DNA of 64,000 bases from Pseudomonas sp. HR96. Lineage in GTDB: Bacteria; Pseudomonadota; Gammaproteobacteria; Pseudomonadales; Pseudomonadaceae. Positions 16,781-26,562 of this stretch are shown here, piece by piece (within the stretch, counting starts at the first letter, position 1; each line of letters opens with the position of its first letter). The position numbers and the translations under genes were made by a program. The notes below the pieces were generated by a model, which saw only the letters and a program-made list of their open reading frames with translations, did no database searches and had not been told where the DNA came from. The stretch lies in the NCBI RefSeq assembly GCF_034059295.1, contig NZ_CP139141.1:3083001-3147000 (forward strand), in the 5' to 3' direction.

Positions 16781-17281
16781 ATGATCGAACCCAGCATCTA
16801 CAAAGACGTGATGGCGTCATTCCCCTCGGGGGTCACCGTGGTCACCACCCTGGACGCCGACGGCGGCATTGCCGGCATCACGGCCAGCGCCTTCAGTGCG
16901 CTGTCGATCCACCCGGCACTGGTGCTGTTCTGTCCCAACTACGAATCGGACACCTACCCACTCCTGCAGGCTCGCAAGCGCTTCGCCATCCACCTGCTCG
17001 GCGCTGAACAGCAGGCCGAGGCCTATGCCTTCGCCAGCAAGGGCAAGGACAAGGCCAAGGCGATCGAGTGGCACCTGAGCGCGCTGGGCAACCCGCTGTT
17101 GGGCCCGGAGGGCAAGCCCCACGCCACCGCGATCATCGAGTGCGAGCTGTGGCGCGAATACGAAGGCGGCGACCATGCGATCATGGTCGGCGAGGTGAAG
17201 AACCTGATCCTGCCCGAGCAGGCGGTGTCGCCGATGCTCTACTACCGGGCCAAGCTGGGGGCGTTGCCGGCGTTGTCGTGA
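16781..17281 (+). CDS. Flavin reductase-like (DIM6/NTAB) protein
   Basis: The 166-residue protein matches the FMN-binding flavin reductase family. It starts MIEPSIYKDVMASFPSGVTVVTT and continues with ITASAFSALSIHPALVLFCPNYES, the flavin-binding region, RFAIHLLGAEQQ and the closing AKLGAL. Such proteins supply reduced FMN to a two-component monooxygenase or act as oxidoreductases. No monooxygenase is adjacent; the gene converges on galD, ending 22 bp from it. An AAGGTGG box lies about 8 bp upstream of the ATG. Linkage to gallate metabolism is possible but unproven. Confidence 0.8.
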   Translation: MIEPSIYKDVMASFPSGVTVVTTLDADGGIAGITASAFSALSIHPALVLFCPNYESDTYPLLQARKRFAIHLLGAEQQAEAYAFASKGKDKAKAIEWHLSALGNPLLGPEGKPHATAIIECELWREYEGGDHAIMVGEVKNLILPEQAVSPMLYYRAKLGALPALS

Positions 17282-17302
17282 CGCCGCTGCCGGTGTACCG
17301 AT

Positions 17303-18379
17303 TCAACCGGCCCAGACCGAGCGCGGCACGCAGACCATGCCGTCGAACAGCAAACGGGCGGTGCGCAGCAGACCGCAGCCGGCCAGGGCGCCGTTGTCCA
17401 GCTTGAGCTGTACGGTGAATTCACCGGTGGGATGCTCCACCGACAGGCGCACGTCGCTGCCTTCGGCCACTGCCGCCAGCCCGTCCGCCACCGACCCCGG
17501 CAACAGGCAGGCCGAGGCCACGCTGACCGCGCCGAATACCCCGATCGAGGCATGGCATTTGTGCGGGATGAAGCTGCGGCTGCTGACCGCGCCGCCGGCC
17601 ACCGGCGCGGCGATCAAGGTCATCTTCGGCACCGTGCGCTCGCGCACGTCCCCCAGGTTCATCAGCTCCCCGGCCTTGAGGCGGATCGATTCCAGACGGG
17701 CCTTGAGCTCGCTGTCGGCGTCCAGCTGCTGGCGGCTTTCGTAGCCACTGCGGCCAAGGTCGGCGGCGCGCAGCAGCACCACCGGCATGCCGTTGTCGAT
17801 CAGGGTCACCTCGACCCCGTCCAGCACGTCGCGTACCCGCCCGCTGGGCAACAAGGCGCCGCAGCTGGAACCGGCGATGTCGTCAAACTCGACGATCACT
17901 GGCGCTGCGGTCCCCGGCACGCCGTCGATACGCGCGTCGCCGTCATAACGCAGCTCGCCGCCCGGGGTGCGCAGCACGGCCGTGGCGGTCTGCCCGGTGT
18001 TCTCCATGAAGATGCGCACCCGCGTCAGCTCGCCGCGCGGCTCGACCAGGCCGCGCTCGAGGGCGAATGGCCCGACGCCGGCGAGAATGTTGCCGCAGTT
18101 CTGCCCGTAGTCCACCCGCGGCTCGTCCACCACCACCTGGGCGAACAGATAGTCGACGTCGATGCCTGGCCGGCTGGAGCGGCGGATGATCGCCACCTTG
18201 CTGGTCAAGGAATCGGCGCCACCGACGCCGTCGATCTGCCGGGCGTCCGGCGAGCCCATGGCGGCGAGCAGCACCGCATCGCGAACCTGCGGATCCTTGG
18301 GCAGGTCATCGGCGAGAAAATAGGTCCCCTTGGAGGTCCCGCCCCGCATCAGCAGGCAGGGAATGCGCGTCTGGCTCAT
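17303..18379 (-). CDS. galD: 4-oxalomesaconate tautomerase (PrpF family)
   Basis: The 358-residue protein is a PrpF-type isomerase: it begins MSQTRIPCLLMRGGTSKG and contains VDYGQNCGNILAGVGPFALE and FIPHKCHASIGVFGAVSVA. The cysteines in NCGN and KCHA occupy the two general acid/base positions of this fold. In the gallate pathway GalD converts the keto form of 4-oxalomesaconate to the enol form used by GalB. It is last in the order galB-galC-galD, 7 bp after galC, so the three form one transcription unit. Confidence 0.92.
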   Translation of the reverse strand: MSQTRIPCLLMRGGTSKGTYFLADDLPKDPQVRDAVLLAAMGSPDARQIDGVGGADSLTSKVAIIRRSSRPGIDVDYLFAQVVVDEPRVDYGQNCGNILAGVGPFALERGLVEPRGELTRVRIFMENTGQTATAVLRTPGGELRYDGDARIDGVPGTAAPVIVEFDDIAGSSCGALLPSGRVRDVLDGVEVTLIDNGMPVVLLRAADLGRSGYESRQQLDADSELKARLESIRLKAGELMNLGDVRERTVPKMTLIAAPVAGGAVSSRSFIPHKCHASIGVFGAVSVASACLLPGSVADGLAAVAEGSDVRLSVEHPTGEFTVQLKLDNGALAGCGLLRTARLLFDGMVCVPRSVWAG

Positions 18380-18386
18380 GGCTGCC

Positions 18387-19100
18387 TCACCCCTCGACCT
18401 GATCGAGGCTGTCGTAGTACTTGAGGCCCTTCTCGGCCAGGCGCGCACGCATGGCGTAGATGTCCAGGCCCAGTTCGCCGGCGGCCAGGCGCAGCCGCTT
18501 GGCCTCTTCAAGGTCAGCGCGCTTGCGGCTGGCTTCGACCACCTGGGCCAGCTCCTCGCGGCGCACGATGACCACGCCGTCGTCATCGGCCAGCACCGCA
18601 TCGCCGGGGTACACCAGCTGCCCGGCGCACACCAGCGGGATGTTCACCGACCCCAGGGTTTCCTTGATGGTGCCTTGAGCGTGCACCGCCCGCGACCACA
18701 CGTGAAAGCCCATTTCGCGCAGAGTCCGGGTGTCGCGCACGCCGGCATCGAGCACCAGGGCGCGCACACCGCGGGCTTGCAGCGAAGTGGCGAGCAGGTC
18801 GCCGAAGAAGCCGTCGGTGCAGGGCGAGCTTGGCGCCACCACCAGGATGTCTCCCGGCTGGCACTGCTCCACCGCCACATGGAACATCCAGTTGTCGCCC
18901 GGCGCCACCAGCACGGTGACGGCCGAGCCGCTGATGGCGACATCCTGCTGCACGGGGCGCATGTAGGACGCCAGCAGGCCCTTGCGGCCCTGGGCCTCGT
19001 GCACGGTGGCCACGCCGTAGCGGCTGAGTTCGTCGACCAGTACCGCGTCGCCGCGCGGGATGTTGCGGATCACGATGCCGGTCTTGCCGATCAGGTTCAT
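18387..19100 (-). CDS. galC: 4-carboxy-4-hydroxy-2-oxoadipate aldolase
   Basis: The 237-residue class II aldolase of the HMG/CHA type cleaves 4-carboxy-4-hydroxy-2-oxoadipate to pyruvate and oxaloacetate. Family landmarks include [51 protein letters not shown] (the RD metal/substrate loop) and [17 protein letters not shown]. Its ATG overlaps the galB TGA by 4 bp (ATGA), indicating coupled translation, and galD follows after 7 bp. Confidence 0.93.
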   Translation of the reverse strand: MNLIGKTGIVIRNIPRGDAVLVDELSRYGVATVHEAQGRKGLLASYMRPVQQDVAISGSAVTVLVAPGDNWMFHVAVEQCQPGDILVVAPSSPCTDGFFGDLLATSLQARGVRALVLDAGVRDTRTLREMGFHVWSRAVHAQGTIKETLGSVNIPLVCAGQLVYPGDAVLADDDGVVIVRREELAQVVEASRKRADLEEAKRLRLAAGELGLDIYAMRARLAEKGLKYYDSLDQVEG

Positions 19101-19846
19101 CCCAGGTTCTCCGTGACGCGAGGGAAGATGCTCTGGTAGCCCTCGCCGTAGATGATGTCTTTGTGGGCGGTGATGCCGATGTTGCGCTTGGCCTGCACGC
19201 CACGTTGCAGGGCGACCCGGGTGTAGTACTCCCACAGGTGCTCCTGGCCGGCCATGCACTGGATGGCGGCATATTTGCGGTCCCACACCGAGCTGATGTC
19301 CAGCAGCACATCGGGCTTCCACTCGCACTGCTCCGGCTGGTGCGGCTCGAAACTGTACACGGGCGGTGCGCCGACGATCTTCTCGCCCGGCCGATAACCC
19401 TCGGCCTGGGCGATGATGCGCGCCTCCTGGGTCAGGTGGATGGCCAGCGGATGGTCGTAGTTGTAGGGGTCCTTGAGCGAGTGGCTGAGCACGAACTCGG
19501 GCTGCACCCGGCGAAACACGTCCGCCAGGCGGAACAGGGTTTCCTTGTCGGCCCGCATCGGGTAGTCGCCGATGTCGAAGAATTCCACGGTGGCGCCGAG
19601 GATATCGGCGGCCTTCTGCGCTTCTTCGCGGCGCGCGGCCTTGACCTTGCTCTCGGTCATCTCGCTACCCTTGCGCCAAAGCTTGGCCGACTCGCCGCGC
19701 TCGCCGAACGACAGGCAGACGATGTGCACCGCGTAGCCTTGCTCGCCGTGCAGGGCGATGGCGCCGCCGGCGCGCCAGACGAAGTCGGCGGAGTGGGCGC
19801 TGACCACCAGGGCGGTCTTGTTCGGGGTGTTGGCATTATTGTTCAT
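19097..19846 (-). CDS. galB: 4-oxalomesaconate hydratase (PIG-L-like)
   Basis: The 249-residue protein belongs to the LmbE/PIG-L deacetylase-like superfamily. The metal-binding [12 protein letters not shown] (H-x2-D) replaces the usual [15 protein letters not shown] and [13 protein letters not shown] (the second histidine motif) also fit GalB of P. putida, a zinc-dependent hydratase unrelated to LigJ. It adds water to enol-4-oxalomesaconate. The start at [10 protein letters not shown] was preferred because upstream residues do not look coding. It is first in the galBCD unit, divergent from galR. Confidence 0.92.
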   Translation of the reverse strand: MNNNANTPNKTALVVSAHSADFVWRAGGAIALHGEQGYAVHIVCLSFGERGESAKLWRKGSEMTESKVKAARREEAQKAADILGATVEFFDIGDYPMRADKETLFRLADVFRRVQPEFVLSHSLKDPYNYDHPLAIHLTQEARIIAQAEGYRPGEKIVGAPPVYSFEPHQPEQCEWKPDVLLDISSVWDRKYAAIQCMAGQEHLWEYYTRVALQRGVQAKRNIGITAHKDIIYGEGYQSIFPRVTENLG

Positions 19847-19930
19847 GAGGGCAGTCCTTCGGATAGCAGTGACGACAGGCATGGGCAAATGCTGACAGCC
19901 CGGGGCGGCCGGGCCCAATGCGTAACCCTG

Positions 19931-19975
19931 CGATGGCTATACTTTTTGTTTATGCGCTCTTCATAATAGGCGCTT
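19931..19975. promoter_or_regulatory. galB-galR divergent control region, candidate GalR site
   Basis: The 149-bp gap between galB and galR contains an AT-rich island unusual for this DNA. Read toward galB it gives CCTATTATG, then CATAAACAAAAA, then TATAG. The galT upstream region at about 23833-23857 contains CCTATCCTG followed by CATAAAAACAACA in the same orientation and with nearly the same spacing. The shared CCTAT-N10/11-CATAAA pattern is a candidate LysR-type site overlapping -35/-10 elements. This is an inference from two copies only. Confidence 0.35.
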
Positions 19976-19995
19976 GTCCACGACCTGGAGCCGCC

Positions 19996-21183
19996 GTGAC
20001 CGCCCTGCCCCATTTGATGCAGATCCGCGCCTTCGTGCGCATCGCCGAGCATGGCAGCGTCTCGCGCGCCTCCCAGGCGCTGCTGCGCGCGCAGTCGGTG
20101 GTGACCCGCTCGATCCGCGACCTGGAGCTGGACCTCGACGTGCAGCTGTTCGAGCGCCACGCCAGCGGCATGCTGCTCACCCCTCAAGGCAAGTCGATCC
20201 TGCCGCGGGCGCAACGGGTGCTGGCTGAACTGGAGGCCATCCCGGCGCTGCTCGGGCATGCTCCGCACGAGCCGCTGTATCTGCTGCAGACCCGGCGCCT
20301 GGAAATCTTCGTCAAGCTCTGCGAGACCCAGCACATGCAGACCGTGGCCAACACCTTCGGCCTGACTCAGCCGGCCATCAGCGCCGCACTCAAGGTGCTC
20401 GAGGACGGCGCCGGCAAAGTATTGTTCGAACGCACCGCGCGCGGCCTGCAGCCGACCCGCGCGAGCCAGGACATGTTGCTGCCCGTGCGCCGGGTGCTCA
20501 ACGAGTTGCGCCACATCCCCGACGACGTTGCTCTGCTCAAAGGCTCGTTGCAGGGGGTGGTGACCGTCGGCGCGCTGCCGCTGGGGCGCACGCGCATTCT
20601 TCCCGAAGCCATTGTGCGCCTGCTGGCCCGTCACCCCGGGGTGCGCGTGGCGACCAACGAAAGCCCGTTCAACCTGCTGGCCATGGAACTGCGTGCGGGG
20701 GATGTGGATTTCGTGCTCGGCGCGCTGCGTTCGAACGACTACGCCAGCGACCTGCACGGCGAACAGCTGCTGACCGAAGAAATGGTCATCCTCGCTCGCC
20801 GCGAACACCCGCTGCTGGCCCAGGCGGTCAGCCTGGATGACCTCGGCGACGCGCGCTGGGTGCTGCCGCGCGCCGACACCCCGGCGCGGGTGCTGCTCGA
20901 AGCGCACTTTGCCGGGCTGGGCCGCGCGCCACTGGCGCCGGTGGTAGAGACCGGCGACATGGCCATCATCCGTGGCCTGCTGATGCGTTCGGACATGCTG
21001 GCGGTGGTCTCGGCGCACCAGCTGGAATACGAAATCGCCTCCGGCGAGCTGCGCCCGCTGACCTTGCAGCTGCGCGACACCTACCGGCCGATCGGTTTGA
21101 TCTACCGGCGCAACGGCCTGCACTCGCCGGCGGCGCAGGCCTTGCTGGAGCAGATCCGCCAGGTGGCGGCGCAAAGCGTCTAG
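19996..21183 (+). CDS. galR: LysR-type regulator with two HTH domains (GalR)
   Basis: The 395-residue protein is about 95 residues longer than a usual LysR protein because it carries two winged helix-turn-helix segments. The first is at about 6-65 (FVRIAEHGSVSRASQALLRA, then DVQLFERHASGMLLTPQG). The second is at about 100-157 (RRLEIFVKLCETQHMQTVAN, then LFERTARGLQPT). The effector-binding domain runs from about 185 (GVVTVGALPLG) to the end. A GTG start at 19996 with GGAG 5 bp upstream fits; the codons before it encode no LysR sequence. The position between galBCD and galAT indicates it is the gallate regulator. Confidence 0.88.
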   Translation: MTALPHLMQIRAFVRIAEHGSVSRASQALLRAQSVVTRSIRDLELDLDVQLFERHASGMLLTPQGKSILPRAQRVLAELEAIPALLGHAPHEPLYLLQTRRLEIFVKLCETQHMQTVANTFGLTQPAISAALKVLEDGAGKVLFERTARGLQPTRASQDMLLPVRRVLNELRHIPDDVALLKGSLQGVVTVGALPLGRTRILPEAIVRLLARHPGVRVATNESPFNLLAMELRAGDVDFVLGALRSNDYASDLHGEQLLTEEMVILARREHPLLAQAVSLDDLGDARWVLPRADTPARVLLEAHFAGLGRAPLAPVVETGDMAIIRGLLMRSDMLAVVSAHQLEYEIASGELRPLTLQLRDTYRPIGLIYRRNGLHSPAAQALLEQIRQVAAQSV

Positions 21184-22442
21184 CGCTTGCCCGCCACCGA
21201 GTAGGTGACCTGCTGGTTGCGGGTCTTCTGGAATTCTTCCAGGCTCAGCCCCTTCATCGCCGAGTAGATATGCAGGTTGGACACGCCCACCACCGCGCCG
21301 AGCTTTTCCAGCAGGAAAAAGATCGCGCCGTAGCGGATCAACCCCTGCCAGTCGCGCGCGGTGACCAGCGAGCATTCCTCGGCTGTCAGCCGGTGCTCTT
21401 CGAACAGCGCCTGGGGGTTGTCGAGAAAGCGTTGGCGCCAGGCCGGGTCGATCAGGTTGTGCAGGAACCGGTTGAGGCGATAGCCGCGATGACTGCGTTC
21501 CAGGGTGAACGGGTAGGTGCCGGGCAGTTGCTCGATGCCGGCCAGCTGATGGGCCATGTGCTGGCGGTGACGCTCCTGCAGCTGCGCGTCCAGCGGGGTG
21601 GCCTGCGCCTGGTTTTCCAGGAGCAAGGTGGCGATGCCGGTCATCGACGGCAGGTAGTAGTCCTGATGCAGCTTGTGCACATTGGCCGACAAGGCGCCAC
21701 GCATGATCAGCCAGGTGATCACCTCGGAACCCTCCATGCCGCCCAGGGTGGCGTATTCGGCCAGGGTGATTTCGGTCAGGCGCTGCGGGTCGTTGACCAG
21801 CAGGTCGAGGAACTGCGCGTCCCACTGCGGGTTGTTGAAACCGCAGCGCTCGCCGTGGACCTGGTGCGAGACCCCGCCGGTGGCGACAATGGCCACGGCA
21901 AGGTCTTCGGGATAACTCTCGATGGCGCGGCGCAGGGCCAGGCCCAGGTTGTAGCAGCGCCGCGCGCTGGGAATCGGGAACTGCAACACGCCGACCTGCA
22001 GCGGCACCACCTGCACTGGCCAGCCGTCCTTGAACGGCATCAGCGCCGACATCGGCGAGAACAGGCCATGGTCGATCGGCTTGTCGCGAAAGAATGACAG
22101 GTCGAATTCGTCGGCCATCAGGCTGTTGCCGATGTGCCGCGACAGCGCCGCATGGCCGCCGATGGCCGGCAGGTCGCGCTTGCCGCCACCCTCGTCGGCG
22201 ACGTCGTAATGGTCGTCGACGCCCAGGGCGAAGGCCGAATAGTGGTCGAAGAAGAACGAGGTGACGTGGTCGTTGAAGATGTAGAAGAGGACGTCCGGCT
22301 TCTTCTGCGCCAGCCATGCCTTGATCGGCTTGAAGCTTTCGAATATCGGCGCCCAGGCCGCCTCGTCCTGCTTGTCGTGGTCGACCGCAAAGCCGATGGT
22401 GGGCGTGTGGGAGACGGCGAGGCCGCCGATGATTCGCGCCAT
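21180..22442 (-). CDS. galA: Gallate dioxygenase
   Basis: This 420-residue extradiol dioxygenase is a fusion of a LigB-type catalytic domain (about 1-280) and a LigA-type small domain (about 290-415), the architecture and exact length known for P. putida GalA. Predicted Fe(II) ligands are His12 (AVSHTP), His59 (IFNDHV) and Glu240 (EGSEVITW), with His193 in GGVSHQVHG as the acid/base residue. It cleaves gallate to 4-oxalomesaconate. It lies 40 bp after galT and overlaps the galR stop by 4 bp tail to tail. Confidence 0.95.
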   Translation of the reverse strand: MARIIGGLAVSHTPTIGFAVDHDKQDEAAWAPIFESFKPIKAWLAQKKPDVLFYIFNDHVTSFFFDHYSAFALGVDDHYDVADEGGGKRDLPAIGGHAALSRHIGNSLMADEFDLSFFRDKPIDHGLFSPMSALMPFKDGWPVQVVPLQVGVLQFPIPSARRCYNLGLALRRAIESYPEDLAVAIVATGGVSHQVHGERCGFNNPQWDAQFLDLLVNDPQRLTEITLAEYATLGGMEGSEVITWLIMRGALSANVHKLHQDYYLPSMTGIATLLLENQAQATPLDAQLQERHRQHMAHQLAGIEQLPGTYPFTLERSHRGYRLNRFLHNLIDPAWRQRFLDNPQALFEEHRLTAEECSLVTARDWQGLIRYGAIFFLLEKLGAVVGVSNLHIYSAMKGLSLEEFQKTRNQQVTYSVAGKR

Positions 22443-22482
22443 GGTTACTTCTCCGAAGCTGTTGAGTGTTGACGAGGTGCAG

Positions 22483-23817
22483 TCACAGGGCTGCCACCGG
22501 CACGCCCTCGGTCACCGGGCGTGGTCCGGCAAGGATAGCCAGTGCGGCGAACAACGCCGGCACCCCCAGTACTGCAAAAATGACGTTCATCGGTTGGCCG
22601 AGGCTCAGCAGCAGGCCGCCGCTCATGGAGGCGAGGATGCCGCCAAAGCGGCCGATGCCAAGCATCCAGCTGACCCCGGTGGCGCGAAAATCGGTCGGGT
22701 ACTGGCCAGGGGCGAAAGCGTTGAGGCCGGTCTGTGCGCCGTTCATGCAGAAGCCGGCGGCGAACACCAGCACGCCCACTGCCGAGGCGCCGATGTCGAC
22801 GAAGCCCAGGGCAAAGATGCACAACGCGCCGCCGACATAGGCCAGGGCGATGATGCGCTTGGGGTTGAAGCGGTCCATCAGGTAGCCGGTGAGGACGATC
22901 CCCATCAGGCCGCCCAGCTGGAACATCGACGTGATGATCGCGGCGCGCTCCAGGCTGATGCCGGCGTCCTTGATCAGCGTCGGCATCCACCCGGTGAGCA
23001 GGTAGATCACGATCAGCCCCATGAAATAGGTCGCCCACAGGCTCAGGGTGCGGCGCCGATAGTCGGCGGTGAACAGCTGGCGCACCTTGCCGCTGCCGGC
23101 CGCCTTCGGCTCGCCGACGAAGAACTGGGTGCGCTCGTCGAACTGCCCGCCCATGCGCTGCAGCACGGCCATGATGCGCGCCCGGGGAAAGCCGCGGTTG
23201 ATCATCAGGTCGACCGATTCAGGCAGTTTGAAATACAGCAGCGGCCACAGCAGCAGCGGCAGTACGCCACCCAGCAGCAACACCGAATGCCAGCCGTGCG
23301 TAGGAATCAGCCAGGCCGCCACGAAGCCGCCCATGGCCGAGCCCAGGCCGAAACCCATGAACATCAAGGTAATCAGCAGGCCGCGCAGGCGCTTGGGCAC
23401 GTATTCGGACAACAGGGTGGTGCTGTTGGGCATCGCCGCGCCCAGGCCCAGGCCGGTCAGCAGGCGCAAGGCGGCCAGCTGCGCCGGGGTCTGGGCGAAG
23501 GCGCAGAACACGCTGCACAGGCCGAAGCCGGCCACCGCCCAGAGCAGCACGCGGCGCCGACCGAGGCGGTCGGACCAGGGCCCGGACAGCAATGCACCAA
23601 TCGCCAGGCCGACCATGGCCGCGGCCAGGATCGGGCCGAACGCCGCGCGGGTGATGTTCCAGTCCTGAATCACCGCCGGGGCGATGAAGCCCATCATGGC
23701 CGCATCCAGCCCGTCGAAGGTCACAATCAGGAAACAGAGGCCAAGCACCAGCCATTGATAGCGGGAGACGGAACGGCCGTCGATCCAGCTCTTGATGTCC
23801 ACGATTGGAGTGATCAT
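22483..23817 (-). CDS. galT: Gallate transporter, AAHS-type MFS
   Basis: The 444-residue protein has 12 predicted helices and the aromatic-acid:H+ symporter layout: LIVTFDGLDAAMMGFIAPAV in helix 1, where the aspartate is essential in this family, SGPWSDRLGRRRVLL in loop 2-3, and LTGYLMDRFNPKRII in loop 8-9. It is first in a unit with galA, and context identifies gallate as substrate. A galP porin gene, present in the P. putida KT2440 cluster, is not seen here; the next gene upstream is a diguanylate cyclase. Confidence 0.92.
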   Translation of the reverse strand: MITPIVDIKSWIDGRSVSRYQWLVLGLCFLIVTFDGLDAAMMGFIAPAVIQDWNITRAAFGPILAAAMVGLAIGALLSGPWSDRLGRRRVLLWAVAGFGLCSVFCAFAQTPAQLAALRLLTGLGLGAAMPNSTTLLSEYVPKRLRGLLITLMFMGFGLGSAMGGFVAAWLIPTHGWHSVLLLGGVLPLLLWPLLYFKLPESVDLMINRGFPRARIMAVLQRMGGQFDERTQFFVGEPKAAGSGKVRQLFTADYRRRTLSLWATYFMGLIVIYLLTGWMPTLIKDAGISLERAAIITSMFQLGGLMGIVLTGYLMDRFNPKRIIALAYVGGALCIFALGFVDIGASAVGVLVFAAGFCMNGAQTGLNAFAPGQYPTDFRATGVSWMLGIGRFGGILASMSGGLLLSLGQPMNVIFAVLGVPALFAALAILAGPRPVTEGVPVAAL

Positions 23818-23932
23818 CGCGCAAACCCTGTGTTGTTTTTATGTGGGCGCAGGATAGGTGAGCCGGCGCGCAAGCGAGCCTGTGAAATGCTTAAGCAGGT
23901 ATCGATTTTTTTGATTGGGCCGCTTTGGCGGG

Positions 23933-25009
23933 TCAGTGCGCCTGCATGATACGGTCGCGGCCGCGCTGCTTGCCCTCGTACAGCGCCTGGTCGGTGCGCT
24001 TGAGGCCGTCGAGAAAGTCCTCGCCCGGGCGTATCTGGGCAATGGCGAAGGTGGCGGTGACCTGGCGCGCATCGACCTCCTCGCTCAGGGGCACCTGGCG
24101 CAGGCGCAGCTGGATGCGCTCGGCCACCTGGCGGGCCTCCTCCATGGAGGTATCAGGCATCAGCACCATGAATTCCTCACCGCCCCAGCGCGACGCCATG
24201 TCAGTGAGGCGCACGCTGTCGTTGATCGCCTGGGCGACGCGCTGCAGCACCAGGTCACCACGGTCATGGCCGTAGCGGTCGTTGATGTCCTTGAAGTGGT
24301 CGATATCGAGCATCACCACTGCCACCGGTACCCCTGGCAGCAACTGCGGCACCCGCTGGAGGATGCGCCGGCGCGTGTAGAGGTCTGTCAGGCTGTCGCG
24401 GTTGGCCTTCTGGAACAGGTGGTAGTGCATCGAGCGGGTGAAGCGCACCGACAGCTTGGCGGTCTGCATCAGCAGCGCCGTGGCAAAGACGATGTTGCCG
24501 ATGCCGAAGGTGTCCATCAGCCCGGGAGACAGCGGGTGTGCCAGGCCCAGCCGGCGGCGCAGCGTGTAGCCGCCCAGCAGCACCAGCAGGATGCTCATGC
24601 TCAGCAGGGCGCGGCGTACCGGCGCGGTCTGGAAGCTGAACGCGAGGATCGGCACGGTGCAGAACATGTACATATAGAAGTTGCTGTCCCAGCCCAGCAC
24701 CCAGGTGGCCAGGGCCGCGTGCAGGATGATCTCGCTGCAGATGAGCATGCCCGCCAGGCGAAAACGCCGGCGGCGCAGCGCCATTTCGCAGCCGGCATAG
24801 GCGAACAGGCTCAGGGCATTGCCCAGGTACAGCGCCGGAATGTCCAAAGCCACGAACATGAGCAGCAACAGCACGTGAATCGCCATGGCGATCTGCACGA
24901 TGGGGCGAATGTGCCGCCAGAACTGGAAAGAGGCGTCTTCCAGCACCTGGGTGCGGTCGTCGGCCGAAAGCGGGGTCATCTGCGATTCTCGGTGGCAGAG
25001 GTTACTCAT
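23933..25009 (-). CDS. Membrane-bound diguanylate cyclase (GGDEF)
   Basis: The 358-residue protein has an N-terminal half with five or six hydrophobic helices (about 35-190), resembling a small MASE-type membrane sensor. A GGDEF domain follows. The active-site motif is GGEEF at 276-280, and an RLTD sequence five residues before it is a proper RxxD inhibitory site. LDIDHFKDINDRYGHDRGD carries the metal-binding aspartates. It should therefore synthesise c-di-GMP under product inhibition. A second ATG at 24979 would shorten the protein by ten residues. Its ligand is unknown and no link to gal genes is evident. Confidence 0.9.
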   Translation of the reverse strand: MSNLCHRESQMTPLSADDRTQVLEDASFQFWRHIRPIVQIAMAIHVLLLLMFVALDIPALYLGNALSLFAYAGCEMALRRRRFRLAGMLICSEIILHAALATWVLGWDSNFYMYMFCTVPILAFSFQTAPVRRALLSMSILLVLLGGYTLRRRLGLAHPLSPGLMDTFGIGNIVFATALLMQTAKLSVRFTRSMHYHLFQKANRDSLTDLYTRRRILQRVPQLLPGVPVAVVMLDIDHFKDINDRYGHDRGDLVLQRVAQAINDSVRLTDMASRWGGEEFMVLMPDTSMEEARQVAERIQLRLRQVPLSEEVDARQVTATFAIAQIRPGEDFLDGLKRTDQALYEGKQRGRDRIMQAH

Positions 25010-25209
25010 GGATATCGACCGATGACGCTCTGGCTTGATTGCCGGCAGCGGCCATGCGTCGGGCGCGTCACCCTACATTCATTTGCCGGGACCTTCCAAC
25101 TCGTTTGAAATTTAAACTTATCAAATGAATGGCGCTGCCCGACAATCGGCCACTCGCCCTGCCCTCTCATTACAACTAACCGGCCCCGAGCCCTCAGAGG
25201 AATGCCCCC

Positions 25210-26391
25210 ATGCAAGACGTCGTCATCGTTGCCGCCACCCGCACTGCCGTCGGCAGTTTCCAGGGCGCGCTGGCCCACGTACCTGCGGTCGAACTCGGCG
25301 CCACGGTGATTCGCGCACTGCTTGCGCAGACCGGCCTGGACCCCGCCGCCGTCGACGAAGTGATCCTCGGCCAGGTGCTCACCGCCGGGGCCGGGCAGAA
25401 CCCGGCGCGCCAGGCGGCAATCCACGCCGGCCTGCCCTTCGCGGTGCCGGCCATGACCTTGAACAAGGTCTGCGGCTCCGGCCTCAAGGCCCTGCACCTG
25501 GCGGCTCAGGCGATTCGCTGCGGCGATGCCGAGGTGATCATCGCCGGCGGCATGGAGAACATGAGCCTGGCGCCGTACGTGCTGCCCGGCGCCCGCACCG
25601 GCCTGCGCATGGGCAACGCACCGCTGGTCGACAGCATGATCAGCGACGGTCTGTGGGACGCCTTCAACGACTACCACATGGGCATCACTGCGGAAAATCT
25701 CGCGGACAAATTCAACATCAGCCGTCAGGCTCAAGACGAATTCGCCGCCGCCTCTCAGCACAAGGCCAGCGCTGCCCTCGAGGCCGGCCGTTTCAGGGAC
25801 GAGATTACCCCGGTGGCCATCACCCAGAAAAAGGGCGAGCCGCTGCTGTTCGACACCGACGAGCAACCCCGTGCCGGCACCAGTGCCGAAGCCCTGGCCA
25901 AGCTGCGCCCGGCATTCAGAAAGGAGGGCAGCGTGACCGCCGGCAATGCCTCGAGCCTCAACGACGGCGCCGCCGCCGTGCTGCTGATGAGCGCCAGCAA
26001 GGCCGCGCAGCTCGGTTTGCCGGTGCTGGCGAGCATCGCCGCCTATGCCAACGCCGGGGTCGATCCGGCGATCATGGGCATCGGCCCGGTCAGCGCGACC
26101 CGTCGCTGCCTCGCCAAGGCCGGCTGGAGCCTCGACCAACTGGACCTGATCGAAGCCAACGAGGCATTTGCCGCGCAGTCGCTGGCGGTGGGCCAGGAGC
26201 TGGGCTGGGAGATGGCTCGCGTCAACGTCAATGGCGGCGCCATCGCCATCGGCCACCCGATCGGCGCGTCGGGTTGCCGGGTGCTGGTGACCTTGCTCCA
26301 CGAAATGCTCAAGCGCGACGCCAAGAAAGGCCTGGCGACCCTGTGCATCGGTGGCGGCCAGGGCGTGGCACTGGCCCTGCAGCGCCAGTGA
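25210..26391 (+). CDS. Thiolase (acetyl-CoA acetyltransferase)
   Basis: The 393-residue enzyme has all three thiolase signatures: nucleophile Cys88 in [29 protein letters not shown] with His349, and Cys379 in LCIGGGQG. Length and sequence fit biosynthetic AtoB/PhaA-type thiolases that condense two acetyl-CoA or cleave acetoacetyl-CoA. No other beta-oxidation or PHB gene is adjacent, so the pathway is open. AGAGGAATG precedes the ATG as ribosome-binding site. The gene stands alone, with the ferredoxin reductase starting 171 bp downstream. Confidence 0.92.
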   Translation: MQDVVIVAATRTAVGSFQGALAHVPAVELGATVIRALLAQTGLDPAAVDEVILGQVLTAGAGQNPARQAAIHAGLPFAVPAMTLNKVCGSGLKALHLAAQAIRCGDAEVIIAGGMENMSLAPYVLPGARTGLRMGNAPLVDSMISDGLWDAFNDYHMGITAENLADKFNISRQAQDEFAAASQHKASAALEAGRFRDEITPVAITQKKGEPLLFDTDEQPRAGTSAEALAKLRPAFRKEGSVTAGNASSLNDGAAAVLLMSASKAAQLGLPVLASIAAYANAGVDPAIMGIGPVSATRRCLAKAGWSLDQLDLIEANEAFAAQSLAVGQELGWEMARVNVNGGAIAIGHPIGASGCRVLVTLLHEMLKRDAKKGLATLCIGGGQGVALALQRQ

Positions 26392-26562
26392 GGCACGCAC
26401 CGCAAGTGGCTGGCGCCCGCTGAAGTCCAGCCTTCGTTGGTGTTGGAGCCGACGTAGCTGGCGAAGGGCTCGGCTGGTATCAGCGAGATTCTCTGAACCT
26501 TCGGGCCGCGTGTTCACTCGATTTCTTTGCAGTGAATGAAAGCCCGCTACCGGAGATCAGCC

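Noticed and set aside
17303..23817. The gal cluster as a recently acquired island
   Set aside because: GC content and codon use look the same as in neighbouring genes, and no integrase, tRNA or flanking repeats are seen.
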